In this document: piece by piece, positions 41,669 through 50,814 of the stretch
How the letters are laid out: every line of letters begins with the position of its first letter
Numbering within the stretch: the stretch's first letter is position 1
Assembly (NCBI GenBank): GCA_039198065.1
Contig: JBCCTU010000001.1
Span: 930,001-994,000, forward strand
Direction of reading: 5' to 3'
Source: CALHVX01 sp039198065
GTDB taxonomy: Bacteria; Pseudomonadota; Gammaproteobacteria; Pseudomonadales; Azotimanducaceae
DNA length: 64,000 nucleotides
Notes under the pieces: model-generated
What the model saw: the letters and a program-made list of their open reading frames with translations, nothing else
Told to the model about the DNA's origin: nothing
Database searches by the model: none
Program-made: the position numbers and the translations under genes

Positions 41669-42580
41669 TCAGGCCAGGGCCGATCCGAACAGCGTGAGCA
41701 AGGCTGCCCAGGCGCGTTCGGCCTGCGCCTCGTTATAGGCCGGGCCGTCGGGTGGGCACCAGCCGTGGTTAGCCCCCGCATAGACCTCAACGGTGCCAAC
41801 GGCGGCACCGTCGTCAAGCGCAGCCTGAAGCAGCCGTTTCGCTTCCGGCTGCTTCTGGTCATCGTTGTCCGCGATGGCGATGAGAACCTCAGCGTCCAGC
41901 GTCTCCAGCACCCGGTGCGGGCTATCGTCGCTGTCCCCGGCCATACGTGAACCGTGAAAGCTGGCGATGGCTTTCAGCCGTCCGGGGACCGCGGCTGCGG
42001 ACCACACGGCCATCGGGCCGCTCATGCAATAGCCCATGACGCCGGCCCCGCGGCTGCTATCGACGGCGCTGCTCGCGTCCAGGTAGGCGATGAACGCAGC
42101 GGCATCGACGCTCGTTGTGGTGCGGGAAAGGGCTTGCCGAAGCGGGCGTATCCGGGCCCAGACGGCCTCGTCCCGAAACCCTTCACCGGGTTGTACTACC
42201 GGCGCGGACTGCGACCGGTAATAGGGGTTCACAGCGAGAACGGCGTAACCGTCGCCGGCTAGGCGACGCGCCATGAGTTCATAGGCGGGCCGGAGCCCGA
42301 GAATGTCCGGCCACAGCACGACGGCCGGGTGTTGGCCCGAGCTTGGATGAACGAACAGCGCGTCGCAGCTGCCGTTGGGGGTGGGCACCTGCACCCGGGT
42401 CTCCGTCACGGTCCGGTCGTCGCTGCCGGCGGTGGCTGCCGGGTCAGCTATGGCGCACCCGAGAGCCGTGACCGCACCGGTTCCAACCCCGAGCTTCAGG
42501 GCCCACTCACCGAGCGTTCGCCGGCTTACCCGATGGGTAAAGGTTCGATCCCGTTCTGCTCGGCTGAGATCTTCACACAT
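41669..42580 (-). CDS. Dienelactone-hydrolase-family protein, probably exported
   Basis: 303 residues. The N-terminus has a twin Arg (VSRRTLGEWALKLGVGTGAVTALGC), like a Tat-type lipoprotein signal, though it lacks the full SRRxFLK consensus. The alpha/beta hydrolase domain has a cysteine nucleophile in MGYCMSGPM (about 180), an Asp in IAIADNDD and His in YAGANHGWC. Dienelactone hydrolases cleave enol-lactones. The predicted surface location is unusual for the family. Tail-to-tail with the NMO-like gene. Confidence 0.84.
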   Translation of the reverse strand: MCEDLSRAERDRTFTHRVSRRTLGEWALKLGVGTGAVTALGCAIADPAATAGSDDRTVTETRVQVPTPNGSCDALFVHPSSGQHPAVVLWPDILGLRPAYELMARRLAGDGYAVLAVNPYYRSQSAPVVQPGEGFRDEAVWARIRPLRQALSRTTTSVDAAAFIAYLDASSAVDSSRGAGVMGYCMSGPMAVWSAAAVPGRLKAIASFHGSRMAGDSDDSPHRVLETLDAEVLIAIADNDDQKQPEAKRLLQAALDDGAAVGTVEVYAGANHGWCPPDGPAYNEAQAERAWAALLTLFGSALA

Positions 42581-42654
42581 GGCTTGTTTCCTCGGTGGTT
42601 TGGTTGTGGGGTGCGCTTCCCGGTTTCCGCGAAACGCCCCGGGTTTCGATTCAG

Positions 42655-44010
42655 TCAGCGGCGATAGGTCAGCGCCTGGCCACAGGGTCCAGGCTGCACC
42701 TCACCGTCGCTGTAGCGCAGGTGTCCGTTTACCCAGGTCTTTCGCACCCGCGCACTGAGGTCGAAGCCATCGAAGGGCGACCAGCCGCACTTCGACAGCG
42801 GGGCGGGAATCGCATCGTCGGTTAGCGCGGCCGGATCGGCACCGCGTCGATCGTCAATGAGAACCAGATCGGCGTAGTAGCCTTCGCGGAGATAGCCGCG
42901 GTCTTTGATGGCAAAGAGATCGGCCGGGGCGTGGGCGGTCTTCCTCACGATCAGAGGCACGTCGAACACGCCTGACTTGACGTGCTCAAACAGTGTTAGC
43001 AGCGCATGCTGAACCAAGGGTAAACCCGCTGGGGCGCGACGGTAAGGACGAGCCTTTTCCTCTGCCGTGTGTGGTGCATGGTCGGTGGCAATGACGTCGA
43101 TGCGGTCTTCGGCGACGGCTTTGAGCAGCGCGCTTTGATCCTCCACCCGCTTGATTGCCGGGTTGCATTTGATCAGCGCCCCTTTGGCCTCGTACGACGA
43201 TTCGTTGAAAAACAAATGGTGCACGCAGGCCTCGGCAGTGATCTGCTTGTTGGCCAGGGGCCCTGGGGTGAAGAGCTCCAGTTCCCGCGCCGTCGTCAGG
43301 TGCAGCACGTGCAGCCGAGTGCCAAAGCGTTTGGCGAGGGATACGGCCAGCGACGAGGACTTGTAGCACGCGGCCTCGGAGCGAATCTTCGGGTGCTCGC
43401 TGAACGGGATGTCTTCGCCGAAGCGGGAACTCGCTGCTTCTTCAGCAGCGATGATCATGGGCGTGTCTTCGCAGTGCGTCGCCACCAATAGATCCGTGCT
43501 GGCGAAGATGTTTTCGAGCGTTGTTTCATCGTCGACCAGCATGTTGCCGGTACTCGCGCCCATGAAAATCTTGAGCCCGCAGGCGAGGGAGCGATCGACG
43601 GCCTTGACGTCTTCGAGGTTGTCGTTCGTGGCCCCGAGGTAAAAGCCGTAGTTCGCCGCGCTCACCCGGGCGGCACGGGCGTGCTTGTCTGCCAGCCGGG
43701 CGTTGTTGATCGTCAGCGGGTTGCAGTTGGGCATCTCGAGGTAGCTGGTAATGCCACCGGCCACGGCAGCGCGGCTCTCGGTGCTGATGTTTGCCTTGTG
43801 CTCGAAGCCCGGTTCTCGAAAGTGGACCTGATCGTCGATCATGCCCGGGAGCAACCAGGCACCCTGGGCGTCGACCACGGCGGCGTCATCTGGGGTGGGT
43901 CGGTTGATGCCTTCGATGCGCTCGCCGCGGAACAGCAGGGTGCCTTCGGTTATTTCGCCCTCGTTGACGATGCGCGCGTTGACGATCTGGGTGCTTAGCG
44001 GTTCGCTCAT
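42655..44010 (-). CDS. pyrC: Dihydroorotase (class I, amidohydrolase)
   Basis: 451 residues. It cyclises N-carbamoyl-aspartate in pyrimidine synthesis. Motifs are IDDQVHFREPGFEHK with the metal histidines, KIFMGASTGN (carbamylated-lysine position), CEDTP, VLHLTTARE and DHAPHTAEEK. It is longer than E. coli PyrC and belongs to the class I/ type of the AllB-DHPase-like branch, so a hydantoinase-like activity is an alternative. A CRP-like palindrome lies 12 bases upstream of its start (44022-44037). Divergent from an outer-membrane gene. Confidence 0.87.
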   Translation of the reverse strand: MSEPLSTQIVNARIVNEGEITEGTLLFRGERIEGINRPTPDDAAVVDAQGAWLLPGMIDDQVHFREPGFEHKANISTESRAAVAGGITSYLEMPNCNPLTINNARLADKHARAARVSAANYGFYLGATNDNLEDVKAVDRSLACGLKIFMGASTGNMLVDDETTLENIFASTDLLVATHCEDTPMIIAAEEAASSRFGEDIPFSEHPKIRSEAACYKSSSLAVSLAKRFGTRLHVLHLTTARELELFTPGPLANKQITAEACVHHLFFNESSYEAKGALIKCNPAIKRVEDQSALLKAVAEDRIDVIATDHAPHTAEEKARPYRRAPAGLPLVQHALLTLFEHVKSGVFDVPLIVRKTAHAPADLFAIKDRGYLREGYYADLVLIDDRRGADPAALTDDAIPAPLSKCGWSPFDGFDLSARVRKTWVNGHLRYSDGEVQPGPCGQALTYRR

Positions 44011-44021
44011 GCCGGTTCTCG

Positions 44022-44037
44022 TGTGATGCGCGTCACA
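44022..44037. promoter_or_regulatory. Perfect CRP-type palindrome (TGTGA-N6-TCACA)
   Basis: TGTGATGCGCGTCACA matches the CRP/Vfr consensus core exactly in both halves. It lies between the pyrC-type gene (start 44010) and the outer-membrane barrel gene (start 44136). At 12 bases before pyrC it would overlap its promoter; relative to the barrel gene it could act as an activator site. Confidence 0.6.
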
Positions 44038-44135
44038 GTCTAGGAGCTTTTTTCCGGTGCGTTAAGTTGGTCACTGTGTGTGCGCTGGTTCCGGTCTAGG
44101 GTGCGTTTGCTCTAGATCACCATGTAGAGGTTGTT

Positions 44136-44900
44136 ATGGTGCGAAGGAAGTCGCAATTCGCCGTGCTGGGCGCGGCACTGGCTGTGGCGTCGATGGCTGA
44201 GACGGCGCAGGCGGATATGCTCTTTGGCGTCTATGCTGGCGCCGGCAGTTGGCAGCAGGAAACCAGCGGCGAGCTGCAGTCCTCGGGCTCTCTCGTTGAT
44301 GTCCAGGAAGACCTTGGCGTCGAAGATGAACGCAACCGGGTCGGTTACGTTGCTGTAGAGCACCCGCTCCCGGTCATTCCCAACGTTCGTCTTCAGTACA
44401 GCGGGATCAACGCCAACGGAAACGAGGTATTGAGCCGCAGTATCGAAGTCAACGGCACGACCTTCTCCTTTGCCGATACGGTGACCTCGGTGGTGGATCT
44501 TGTGCAGGGCGACGCGGTGCTCTACTACGAGCTTACGGACACCCTCGTGTCGTTCGACGTCGGACTCGCGGCGCGCTGGGTAGACGGTGAGATCGACCTG
44601 CAGTCGGCGACCCAGAGTGCCCGTGCGGAGTTCTCCGGCGTACTGCCGCTGCTTTACACGGCTGCCCGGATCGACCTGCCCTTTAGCGGTTTCTGGCTCG
44701 GCGGACAGGCCCTTGGGGTCAGCTACGACGGTGACAGTCTCATCGACCTCAACGCCCAAATCGGCTGGGAGTCGGCGCTGGGCCTCGGTGCAGAGCTCGG
44801 CTGGCGCTCCTTCGAACTAACGCTCGAGAATTACGACGAGTTGGATCGAGCGGATATTGAAGTCAGCGGGCCTTATCTGGCGCTCAATTATCACTTTTGA
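44136..44900 (+). CDS. TIGR04219-type outer-membrane beta-barrel protein
   Basis: 254 residues, ATG 44136. Signal peptide ends near TAQADM (about 26). The mature protein alternates beta strands, begins DMLFGVYAGAGSWQQETSG and ends in ALNYHF, with a terminal Phe as in BAM-assembled barrels. It matches the conserved pattern of the TIGR04219 family from marine Gammaproteobacteria. Function unknown, possibly a small porin or adhesin-like barrel. Hairpin follows at 44920-44948. Confidence 0.84.
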   Translation: MVRRKSQFAVLGAALAVASMAETAQADMLFGVYAGAGSWQQETSGELQSSGSLVDVQEDLGVEDERNRVGYVAVEHPLPVIPNVRLQYSGINANGNEVLSRSIEVNGTTFSFADTVTSVVDLVQGDAVLYYELTDTLVSFDVGLAARWVDGEIDLQSATQSARAEFSGVLPLLYTAARIDLPFSGFWLGGQALGVSYDGDSLIDLNAQIGWESALGLGAELGWRSFELTLENYDELDRADIEVSGPYLALNYHF

Positions 44901-44919
44901 GCATCTGATCTAAGCATCT

Positions 44920-44948
44920 GGTCCCGCCGGACCGTCGCAGGCGGGACC
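44920..44948. terminator. Candidate intrinsic terminator hairpin
   Basis: GGTCCCGCC (44920-44928) pairs perfectly with GGCGGGACC (44940-44948) across an 11-base loop, 20 bases after the barrel gene stop. There is no T-run after it, so it may work weakly or with Rho. Confidence 0.45.
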
Positions 44949-45045
44949 AACTGCTCCCGCCGAGGGTCGCCGCGGATCTCTGGAGGCCTGGCGGGGCCGG
45001 CGCGAACCTGAGCGAGACCTGAGCACGGTGCCCTATACTGGCGCC

Positions 45046-46521
45046 ATGTCTGCCCCAGCCCCCGTGAACTCCATCGAACAGCTGCTTCCCGAGCTCAAGG
45101 CACGTCTTCCGGCGGAAGCCCTGATTCTTGATTCGGCTGGCAAACGACCCTACGAAACCGACGGGCTCACGGCTCTGCGGGCACAACCGGGCGTGGTCGT
45201 GCTGCCCGACTCTGCGGATCAGGTTCAGTGGCTGCTTCGACGCTGCAGCGAACTCGGTGTTCCCGTGGTTCCCCGCGGTGCAGGAACCGGCCTATCCGGG
45301 GGCGCTTTGCCGCGGGAAGATGGTGTGCTGTTGGGGTTTTCGAAGATGCAGCAGATCCTCGAACTTGATCCCGGTGCGGGGACTGCGCGGGTTCAACCCG
45401 GCGTGCGCAACATCGCGATCTCCGAAGCGGCGGCGCCCCTGGGTCTGTACTACGCGCCCGACCCCTCGTCGCAGATCGCCTGCTCGATCGGCGGCAACGT
45501 GGCGGAGAACAGCGGTGGTGTGCACTGCGTGAAATACGGTTTGACCGTGCACAACATCCTTGGACTGAAAGGCTACACGATGGATGGCGAGCCGCTCGAG
45601 GTCGGTGGGACGACCTTAGATTGCCCGGGCTATGATTTACTCGCCGTGCTGTGCGGCAGCGAAGGAATGTTGGCGGTGATCACTGAGATTACCGTTCGTC
45701 TGCTCCCCGTGCCGATCAGCAAGCGTGTGCTGTTGGCTGCCTTTCCCACACCGACGGCGGCGGCACGCGCGGTGAGCTCGGTGATTGCTGCCGGTATCGT
45801 GCCAGCTGGGCTGGAGATGATGGACAAGCTGGCGATCGAGGCGGTCGAAGGCTATCTCAAAGCGGGCTACCCAACGCACGCCGGTGCCTTGTTGTTGTGC
45901 GAACTCGATGGCGAAGGTGCCACGGTGGCGGCAGACCTGGCTCGCGTTACCGCCTTGTTTGAAGCCGAGGGTGCTCACGACCTGCGGATCGCTGAGTCTG
46001 CGGAAGAGCAGGCCAACCTGTGGCAGGGCCGCAAGGCCGCGTTCCCGGCCCTGGGACGCATCGCGCCAGACTACTACTGCATGGATGGCACCATCCCGCT
46101 CGCAGAGATTGCGACGGTGCTGAGCCGCATTGAGGCGCTATCGAATGAGTACGGTCTCGCGGTGGCGAACGTGTTCCATGCCGGTGACGGAAACCTGCAC
46201 CCGCTCATCCTCTACGACGCCAACAAGCCAGGGGAACTTGCCACGGCGGAAGCGCTCGGCCACGCGATTCTTTGCGCCTGCGTCGATGCAGGCGGCACGG
46301 TGACGGGCGAACACGGCGTCGGGGTCGAGAAGCTCGACGGTATGTGTCACCAGTTCCCGTCGTCGGAGTTGGAACAGTTTCACCGGCTCAAAGCGGCTTT
46401 TGATCCGCAGACGCTGCTCAATCCTGGCAAGGGTATTCCGACGCTGACCCGCTGTAGCGAGCTCGGCGGCATGCACGTGCATGGAGGGAAGGTGCCCTTC
46501 GCTGGCCTGCCGCGTTTTTGA
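45046..46521 (+). CDS. glcD: GlcD, glycolate oxidase FAD subunit
   Basis: 491 residues from ATG 45046. FAD-binding PCMH domain with VPRGAGTGLSGGALP and IGGNVAENSGG, then FAD-oxidase C-terminal domain with NVFHAGDGNLHP and TGEHGVGVEKL. With GlcE and GlcF it oxidises glycolate to glyoxylate at the membrane. A TATACT -10-like motif at 45034-45039 ends 6 bases before ATG, so the transcript might be leaderless; no ribosome-binding site is obvious. The stop overlaps glcE ATG by 1 base. Confidence 0.95.
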   Translation: MSAPAPVNSIEQLLPELKARLPAEALILDSAGKRPYETDGLTALRAQPGVVVLPDSADQVQWLLRRCSELGVPVVPRGAGTGLSGGALPREDGVLLGFSKMQQILELDPGAGTARVQPGVRNIAISEAAAPLGLYYAPDPSSQIACSIGGNVAENSGGVHCVKYGLTVHNILGLKGYTMDGEPLEVGGTTLDCPGYDLLAVLCGSEGMLAVITEITVRLLPVPISKRVLLAAFPTPTAAARAVSSVIAAGIVPAGLEMMDKLAIEAVEGYLKAGYPTHAGALLLCELDGEGATVAADLARVTALFEAEGAHDLRIAESAEEQANLWQGRKAAFPALGRIAPDYYCMDGTIPLAEIATVLSRIEALSNEYGLAVANVFHAGDGNLHPLILYDANKPGELATAEALGHAILCACVDAGGTVTGEHGVGVEKLDGMCHQFPSSELEQFHRLKAAFDPQTLLNPGKGIPTLTRCSELGGMHVHGGKVPFAGLPRF

Positions 46522-47606
46522 TGATCGGCAGTGATGATAGCGATCGCATCGTCGACCAGATTCGGGCGACGGTGGATCGTCAGGGAGCGGTCACGCTGCT
46601 CGGTCAGGGCACGAAACACGCGGTGTTTCGAAACCTCCAACCCGAAGGTGGGAGTGCACTGTCGGCGGCCGAGCACACGGGCATCCTCGCCTACGTGCCC
46701 GATGAGCTCATGATCGAGGCGCGCAGCGGAACCCGGTTGCGCGAGATCGAGCAGGCGCTGGCCGAGCGCCACCAGCGCCTGGCCTTCGAACCCCCGCGGT
46801 TTGGGTCCGGTGGAACGCTTGGCGGTGCTGTGGCGACGGGCCTTGCGGGACCGGCACGGCCTTGGGCCGGTGCGCCGCGGGACGCGCTGCTAGGCGTTGA
46901 ACTGGTGAACGGTGCAGCCGAACGGCTGCGCTTCGGTGGCCGGGTGGTAAAGAACGTCGCCGGCTACGACGTGACGCGGTTGCAGGCCGGCGCCTTTGGA
47001 ACCCTCGGATGCCTGCTGTCCATCGCACTGCGCGTGATGCCCGAGCCTCAACACACGCAGACGATGAACTGTTCCCTCGAGGAACACGCGGTTGGTGAGC
47101 AACTGCATCAATGGCACCTCGCCGGGGTACCGATGGCGGGCACCTGCTGGCACGCGGAGCAGCTGTACATCCGGTTAAGTGGTCCAAAGAGTGCAGTGCG
47201 CGCTGCTGCTGAGCGATTGCACAACGATCGGGGCGCCCGCGAGACCTTAAGCGGTGAGCTATGGACGAACCTGCGAGATCGACGACACGAGTTCTTTCTT
47301 GATCCGCCGTTCGGAACCGACCTGTACCGGGCGTCACTGCCCTTTGGTGCACCGCCGCTTGGCGTCGATGCACCGCTGCTCGTCGAGTGGCGTGGTGCGC
47401 AGCGCTGGTATTGGCTGCGTCCAGATCAGGTTGCGCTGGCGGAGTACGCAGCGACCGCGGTGGGCGGCTGGTTGCAGGCCGCCACAGAACCGCCGCTGGC
47501 GGCCGGTGCACAGCCCGGCGCGGCCCGGATCCAACAGCGCTTGCGCGACGCCTTTGACCCCGGGCGCTGTTTAAACCCTCATCTGGACGCGCGGGATGCA
47601 GACTGA
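46521..47606 (+). CDS. glcE: GlcE, glycolate oxidase FAD-binding subunit
   Basis: 361 residues from ATG 46521, sharing one base with the glcD stop (TGATG). FAD-binding motifs LLGQGTKHA, PPRFGSGGTLGGAVATGLAGPARP and GGRVVKNVAGYDVTRLQAG. The C-terminal FDPGRCLNP is typical. Small subunit of the glycolate oxidase complex. The next gene overlaps it by 11 bases. Confidence 0.95.
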   Translation: MIGSDDSDRIVDQIRATVDRQGAVTLLGQGTKHAVFRNLQPEGGSALSAAEHTGILAYVPDELMIEARSGTRLREIEQALAERHQRLAFEPPRFGSGGTLGGAVATGLAGPARPWAGAPRDALLGVELVNGAAERLRFGGRVVKNVAGYDVTRLQAGAFGTLGCLLSIALRVMPEPQHTQTMNCSLEEHAVGEQLHQWHLAGVPMAGTCWHAEQLYIRLSGPKSAVRAAAERLHNDRGARETLSGELWTNLRDRRHEFFLDPPFGTDLYRASLPFGAPPLGVDAPLLVEWRGAQRWYWLRPDQVALAEYAATAVGGWLQAATEPPLAAGAQPGAARIQQRLRDAFDPGRCLNPHLDARDAD

Positions 47607-48882
47607 GTTACCGACCGCTTTTCTCGAGAGCGACGACGGCAAGCGAGCCAACGACATTCTTCGAGCCTGCGTGCACTGCGGGTTCTGCAACGCGACCTGT
47701 CCCACCTACCAGGAAACCGGTGATGAGCTCGACGGTCCGCGCGGCCGTATCTATCTGATCAAGACACTGCTCGAGGCGGGTTATGGCGATGAGATGAACG
47801 GTCCGCGCGACGCTTCGGCCGAGCGGGCGCAGCAGCATCTTGATCGGTGTCTGACCTGTCGCGCCTGTGAAACCACCTGTCCCTCTGGTGTGGCCTACGG
47901 CGAGCTTGCAGAGATTGCTCGGGACTCACTCAGTGAACGCCGTCCCCGGAGCCGCTGGCAGCGGCTCATCCGCTGGCTGCTGCTCACTCAGGTGGGGAGT
48001 GCAGGTCGCTTTCGGTTGTGGACTGCGCTTGGTCGGAGCGTGCGGCCGTTACTGCCTCGGGATCTAGCGGCTGCGGTGCCGGCGACGCCGAACAAGCTCC
48101 GATCGGCGGAAGGCTCGGTAGAGCCACCGCCGGCGGTCTTCGCCGGAAAACGGTACTTGCTCCTTGGAGGCTGCGCGCAGCGGGCCACGACGCCAACGAC
48201 AGGCCGCGCGCTGGCCCGCTACTTAACTGCCCGCGGGGCGTCGCTGCTGTCGCGGCGCGGCGAACCCTGCTGTTCGGCGCTGCCACTGCATCTCGGTGAC
48301 GTTGAGCGAACGCGTGATGGTCTGCTGCGCTGGCTTAGCTGGATCGAACCGATCGTCGACGGCCTCGATGCCATTGTCAGCAGCGCCAGCGGCTGTGGTG
48401 TGACGGTAAAGGAATTCGATCGTCTGGTACCCCGGTACCTGGCTGAGCATCCGGCGGTATCCGCGGATCGACGAGCCGAGCTGCTGACACTCGCAGCGGT
48501 CGTTGCGCAGAAGACCGTGGACGCGTCGGACCTGATCACGCCGGCAACGGCCCCCGTGGCTACCCGATCCGACGACGCCCTGGCCTGGCATTCGCCCTGC
48601 TCGTTGCAGCACGGCCAGTCGAGCGGTCAATCGGTCCCCGCAGTTCTGGAGTGCGCAGGCTATCGATTGGTGCGGGTGGCTGAGGCGCATCTGTGTTGTG
48701 GTTCCGCGGGCACCTACTCGGTGCTGCAGCCAGCGATGTCGGATCGACTTCGGCGACGCAAGCTGACGGCATTGATGGCGGGTAACCCAACGCTCATTGC
48801 GACCGCGAACGTCGGATGCCAGCTGCATCTTGGCTCCGCGGCGTCGTTGCCGGTGGTGCACTGGCTCGAACTCATCCAGTAG
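47596..48882 (+). CDS. glcF: GlcF, glycolate oxidase iron-sulfur subunit
   Basis: 428 residues. Two [4Fe-4S] motifs: CVHCGFCNATCP (about 24-35) and CLTCRACETTCPSGV (about 85-99). Two CCG-type heterodisulfide-reductase-like domains follow, with CCSALPLHLG and LCCGSAGTYSVLQP. Couples substrate oxidation to the quinone pool. Overlaps glcE by 11 bases. The MFS gene starts 31 bases later, and may be an exporter or importer for a related acid. Confidence 0.95.
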   Translation: MQTELPTAFLESDDGKRANDILRACVHCGFCNATCPTYQETGDELDGPRGRIYLIKTLLEAGYGDEMNGPRDASAERAQQHLDRCLTCRACETTCPSGVAYGELAEIARDSLSERRPRSRWQRLIRWLLLTQVGSAGRFRLWTALGRSVRPLLPRDLAAAVPATPNKLRSAEGSVEPPPAVFAGKRYLLLGGCAQRATTPTTGRALARYLTARGASLLSRRGEPCCSALPLHLGDVERTRDGLLRWLSWIEPIVDGLDAIVSSASGCGVTVKEFDRLVPRYLAEHPAVSADRRAELLTLAAVVAQKTVDASDLITPATAPVATRSDDALAWHSPCSLQHGQSSGQSVPAVLECAGYRLVRVAEAHLCCGSAGTYSVLQPAMSDRLRRRKLTALMAGNPTLIATANVGCQLHLGSAASLPVVHWLELIQ

Positions 48883-48913
48883 GTCATGCTCGGGCCATAC
48901 GGGGGAGGGCCGT

Positions 48914-50233
48914 ATGGAAAAGTCAGTCCAGACAGCAAGCGAAGAACCGCCGGCGAGCCGCGGCAGCTACGCGTTTCTGGCGCTGCTGTCTCTGCTCAAC
49001 GTGATGAATTTCGTCGATCGGCAGTTGCTGTCGAGCTTCGCGAACTACATCGTTCCGGAGCTTGGACTCAGCAACACGCAGTTTGGGCTGCTGACGGGGC
49101 TCGTCTTTTTGGTGTTTTACTCCGTCATGGGACTCTTTATGGGGTATCTGGCGGACACCTTGAACCGGACCCGGTTGATTGCCTTCGGCCTTGCGCTCTG
49201 GTCTGGCTTGACCGCGCTGTCTGGTGCAGCCCGCGGGTTCTGGTCGCTCGCCGCACCGCGCATGTTCATTGGTATCGGTGAGTCGATCATGACGCCGACG
49301 GCGATGTCGCTGCTTGCGGATCGGTTCCCTGCGCGACAGCTCGGGTTTGCCTCTGGCGTGTACTACATGGGTGTACCGATCGGTGTAGGCGTAAGCCTGT
49401 TGATTGTCGGCTATCTGGGACCGGCGATTGGCTGGCGCAACTGCTTTTACCTGCTCGGTGTGATTGGTCTGCTCTTTGCGGTGGTCATGCTGTTCATCCG
49501 AGAGACTCCGCGGCGCCACCTCACGGCGGCAGCGGCGACCGACGCTTCTGCACCGCGGCAGAGTTTCTCTGCGATTCTGAAAACGCTCCTACAGGCGCTG
49601 CGCCAGTCGCCGGCGCTGTGTTTCACGATCGCCGGTGGGGTAGCCCTCCACTTCATCCTCGGGGCCGCCGCGTTCGACCAGCTCTGGTTTGCCGAGGAGC
49701 GCGGCTTCGATCGCGATGTCATTGCCCGCAGCACCGGCTGGATCGCCATGATCGCGGGTATTCTTGGCAACCTCGTGGGTGGTCTGGGGTCTGATTGGTT
49801 TCTCCGCCGCACCGGCCAGGGCCGGCCGATGTTCCTCTTCTGGATCATGCTGTTACTGGCACCGATCAACGTGATCTATCGCTTGGTGCCCGCCGAAAGC
49901 CTTTGGTTCTGGGTTGGCGTGTTCGTTGGTTATTTTCAGCTCGGCTGCTTCTACGGCCCGACCTTTTCGACGGTTCAGGAGCTGGTACCACCGCAAATTC
50001 GCGCCACGGTGGTCGCGTTCTATATTTTGTTGCTGAATCTGATGGGTATGGGTATTGGCATCACCGCAGGCGGGATGGTTGCCGATGCGCTCATTGCAGC
50101 CGGTCACCCCGAGCCCTACAGCGCCACGCTGCTCGGCTTCACGTTGCTGTCGCTACTGGCGGTACCGCTGTTCTACCTCGCCGGTCGTCGGTTCTTTCGT
50201 GATCGGGAACGACTGTACGCGGTAGCGACCTGA
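48914..50233 (+). CDS. MFS transporter (Spinster-like)
   Basis: 439 residues from ATG 48914, with GGGGGAGGG at 48901-48909. Twelve membrane segments are seen in two groups of six around a loop (about 195-220, RRHLTAAAATDASAPRQ). Motifs NVMNFVDRQLLSSF and GYLADTLNRTRLI match the spinster-type MFS of bacteria. Substrate unknown; position after glcDEF suggests an organic acid, but Spns-type proteins also carry lipids. Confidence 0.85.
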   Translation: MEKSVQTASEEPPASRGSYAFLALLSLLNVMNFVDRQLLSSFANYIVPELGLSNTQFGLLTGLVFLVFYSVMGLFMGYLADTLNRTRLIAFGLALWSGLTALSGAARGFWSLAAPRMFIGIGESIMTPTAMSLLADRFPARQLGFASGVYYMGVPIGVGVSLLIVGYLGPAIGWRNCFYLLGVIGLLFAVVMLFIRETPRRHLTAAAATDASAPRQSFSAILKTLLQALRQSPALCFTIAGGVALHFILGAAAFDQLWFAEERGFDRDVIARSTGWIAMIAGILGNLVGGLGSDWFLRRTGQGRPMFLFWIMLLLAPINVIYRLVPAESLWFWVGVFVGYFQLGCFYGPTFSTVQELVPPQIRATVVAFYILLLNLMGMGIGITAGGMVADALIAAGHPEPYSATLLGFTLLSLLAVPLFYLAGRRFFRDRERLYAVAT

Positions 50234-50235
50234 GG

Positions 50236-50814
50236 TCAGCCATTGACGCGCGAGAATCGATCACGGATCGACGTTGCGGCGGCTGGATCTCCTTCCTGTT
50301 CTTTCGCATCGGCGAGCAGCAGCCAGGCGGCCACGTACGCGGGCGTGTTTTGATCGCTTAACGCGATGGCCTTGCGAGCAAAGCGTTGCGCGGCGCCAGG
50401 GTCATCGGGTAGTTGCAGCCGGCCGAGCTCCACCCACAGCGTGGCTTCCCGCGGCGACAGCCGTAGGGCGCGCTCGATATGGCCGATAGCGGCGGTCCGA
50501 TCGCCGGCTTCGAGGGCGGCTCGACTCTCATCGAGCAGGGCGAAACTGGCGTTCGTCGCAGCCCTTCGGGTAGCCGAAGCGCGCCCCGCCGTGCCAGGGT
50601 CCGGGTTCGAATCTGAGTCTCCTGTCGAGCTCTCCTCGGCGCTTGCCGCTGCCCCCTCGTCGATCGGTAAGGGCACGCGAAGGTCGGGTCCGCGCGACGA
50701 CTCCAAGGGTGGTGCCACGGAAGGGTTTGATTCGCATCCGCAAAGCAGTGCCGCCAGCGCGATCAACCGGAGTCTGCTCGAGAACTGTGGAGCCGAGCGC
50801 TGGCGTACGATCAT
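50236..50814 (-). CDS. TPR lipoprotein, LpoP-like candidate PBP1b activator
   Basis: 192 residues. Lipoprotein signal with LLCGC (Cys about 27), then an acidic Ser/Ala-rich linker (about 30-90). Three TPR-like helices follow (about 92-185, ALEAGDRTAAIGHIERAL). ATG 50814 overlaps the mrcB stop by 4 bases. In Pseudomonas aeruginosa a TPR lipoprotein next to PBP1b (LpoP) activates that enzyme. The same layout here makes this an LpoP-type candidate by inference. Confidence 0.78.
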   Translation of the reverse strand: MIVRQRSAPQFSSRLRLIALAALLCGCESNPSVAPPLESSRGPDLRVPLPIDEGAAASAEESSTGDSDSNPDPGTAGRASATRRAATNASFALLDESRAALEAGDRTAAIGHIERALRLSPREATLWVELGRLQLPDDPGAAQRFARKAIALSDQNTPAYVAAWLLLADAKEQEGDPAAATSIRDRFSRVNG

